Below, piece by piece: positions 63,801-64,000 of a DNA stretch of 64,000 nt. This DNA comes from Cytobacillus oceanisediminis. GTDB taxonomy: Bacteria; Bacillota; Bacilli; Bacillales; Cytobacillaceae. The notes under the pieces were generated by a model that searched no databases, was not told the origin of the DNA, and was given only the letters and a program-made list of their open reading frames with translations. The stretch covers positions 1 through 64,000 of the forward strand of contig NZ_QGTW01000007.1 of the NCBI RefSeq assembly GCF_003182355.1, written 5' to 3'. Position numbers and translations under genes: made by a program. How positions within the stretch are numbered: the stretch's first letter is position 1; every line of letters begins with the position of its first letter.

Positions 63801-64000
63801 GAATCACCTTTCGCTTCAATAAGGATATTAACAACATGCAAATCTGCAATAAAGTTTTCAGCCCTCGGAGCCGGTCCGCCAGGAAGCTTGGTCAGTTCAA
63901 GGCCAAACTCCAGCAGCTGCTTGGCTCCTTTCAGCTGCAGATCAACGTCATTCAAGAGGGAACGGACAAACGGCAGCTGTTCAAGGCTTGAAGTTCCATC
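60866..64000 (-). CDS. addA: ATP-dependent helicase/nuclease subunit A, AddA (5' part outside window)
   Basis: 1044 residues are visible; the frame is open through position 64000, so about the first 200 residues with Walker A are missing. Visible motifs are VLVDEYQDTN (motif II), MVGDVKQSIYRFR (III), LMTIHSSKGLEFPFVF (V), the VALTRAKEKL segment (VI) and the C-terminal RecB-type nuclease motif LLDYKTDGI. AddAB processes double-strand breaks for recombination. addB is expected just upstream. An internal TTG at 63955 is not the start. Confidence 0.95.
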   Translation of the reverse strand, partial: DGTSSLEQLPFVRSLLNDVDLQLKGAKQLLEFGLELTKLPGGPAPRAENFIADLHVVNILIEAKGDSWSSLYEAMQSWSFGRAKTCKGDDYDEALVEKAKKLRDQAKKIISDLQEELFGRRPESFIRDMAEMKPHIETLVSLVKDFSVRFGQVKTEKALVDFADLEHYCLEILAATGEDGRLLPSEAALACRNQFKEVLVDEYQDTNMVQEAILQLVTADSEENGNLFMVGDVKQSIYRFRLAEPNLFLGKYTRFGQNGGETGLRIDLARNFRSRKEVLHGTNYIFKQIMGVAVGEIEYDEPAELVKGAPYSEDQGHPVDLAIIDLEGNDRDETQPEDLHDGFDSTELAQSQLEARYMAAKIKEMIGERKEVYNPKTQSGRPAMYRDIVILLRSMTWAPQIMEEFKQQGIPVYANLSSGYFEATEVAIMMSLLKVIDNPYQDIPLASVLRSPILGLTEEELAQIRIHNKRGSFYEALISFCRIEPSLETGELYEKVRPFFDQLKEWRVMARQGSLSELIWHLYRETRFYDFVGGMPGGKQRQANLRALYDRGRQYEATSFRGLFRFLRFIERMRDRGDDLGAARALGEQEDVVRLMTIHSSKGLEFPFVFIAGLARNFNTMDLKKPYMLDKEFGFAAKYVNAEKRISYPSLPQIAFKRKKKMEMLAEEMRVLYVALTRAKEKLFLVSSVKSAEKRLSQWLQTAEHRDWLLTEFDRASANSYLDWIGPSLVRHRDCETLRGETTQVSPLVPSDIFEHPSCWNITIMKSGEAAMLSSEPDESSEDLLQLVYEGKQVTAESDYKEKVQEQLLWKYSYKQAAQHRSKQSVSEVKRQREIFSDEDSGTELIRKINKPLLSRPRFMQEKALSPAERGTAMHAVMQHIDFSRAATLDSVSTKMDEMVHTELLTEEQRESVDPQLIVQFFESDLGRRMVQAASIRREIPFSLSFPAREIYPDWQGEDEPVLIQGIVDCVFEDEKGLVLLDYKTDGITGRFKGGFTEAKPVLEDRYKVQIDMYTRALEQILKREVNERYLFFFDGAHSIKVEK

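Overview
This window is a chromosomal segment of a low-GC, spore-forming Bacillaceae (Bacillus, Cytobacillus or Mesobacillus-like). The evidence is a complete gerPA-gerPF spore-coat germination operon with a sigma-K-like promoter, the competence genes med-comZ, AddA, a clustered argCJBD-carAB-argF operon, and many small Bacillus-only families (YjzC, YjzD, DUF3813, YisL). Shine-Dalgarno sites are strong (AGGAGG) and intrinsic terminators are abundant.

Layout, left to right. (1) 1-604: the 5' part of a group II intron and the first codons of its reverse transcriptase, on the minus strand, sitting directly after the comZ terminator. (2) 639-7116: comZ, med, yjaV, yjaU, yjzD, clpB (with a CtsR operator) and yjzC. 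(3) 7324-17716: uppP, then the minus-strand arginine operon argC-argJ-argB-argD-carA-carB-argF behind a clear sigma-A promoter. (4) 17893-26183: an anaerobic or nitrosative-stress block with two Fnr paralogues, ywiC, mobB, moeA, ric (ytfE/scdA), moaA and a radical SAM/SPASM protein. Three genes of this block have an Fnr-type box at the class II distance (-41.5) from a -10 element. (5) 26300-34234: yitW, yitV, yitU, two small genes, a BsuPI-domain protein, yitT, a DegV protein, yitL and yajQ, with two unusual intergenic repeat arrays. (6) 34587-45225: a small membrane protein, a GNAT acetyltransferase, a stress-type SDR, and a maltodextrin locus (LacI regulator, membrane-anchored amylase, mdxG, mdxF, mdxE, divergent cyclomaltodextrinase) with four LacI-type operators. 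(7) 45360-54438: MATE transporter (yisQ-like), asnO, a yisN-like gene, a 54-aa membrane protein, a FIST-PAS-GGDEF-EAL protein, yisL and yisK. (8) 54548-57943: an adenylate-kinase-like P-loop protein, a DUF418 membrane protein and an acyl-CoA synthetase. (9) 58164-64000: the gerP operon, a frameshifted yisB, and addA running off the window edge.

From memory, the backbone (addA, yisB, gerP, yisK, yisL, yisN, asnO, yisQ, yitL, yitS, yitT, ipi, yitU, yitV, yitW, argC-argF, yjzC, yjzD, yjaU, yjaV, med, comZ) follows the Bacillus subtilis 1.14-1.21 Mb region. The Fnr/molybdopterin block, the maltodextrin block and clpB are insertions into that order. I see no prophage, no CRISPR array, no rRNA or tRNA gene and no complete insertion sequence. 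The most unexplained signals are a 117-bp tandem repeat forming a possible leader of yajQ, a set of hairpin repeats about 52 bp apart upstream of yitW, and a dispersed 200-240 bp element with inverted ends present in three copies.
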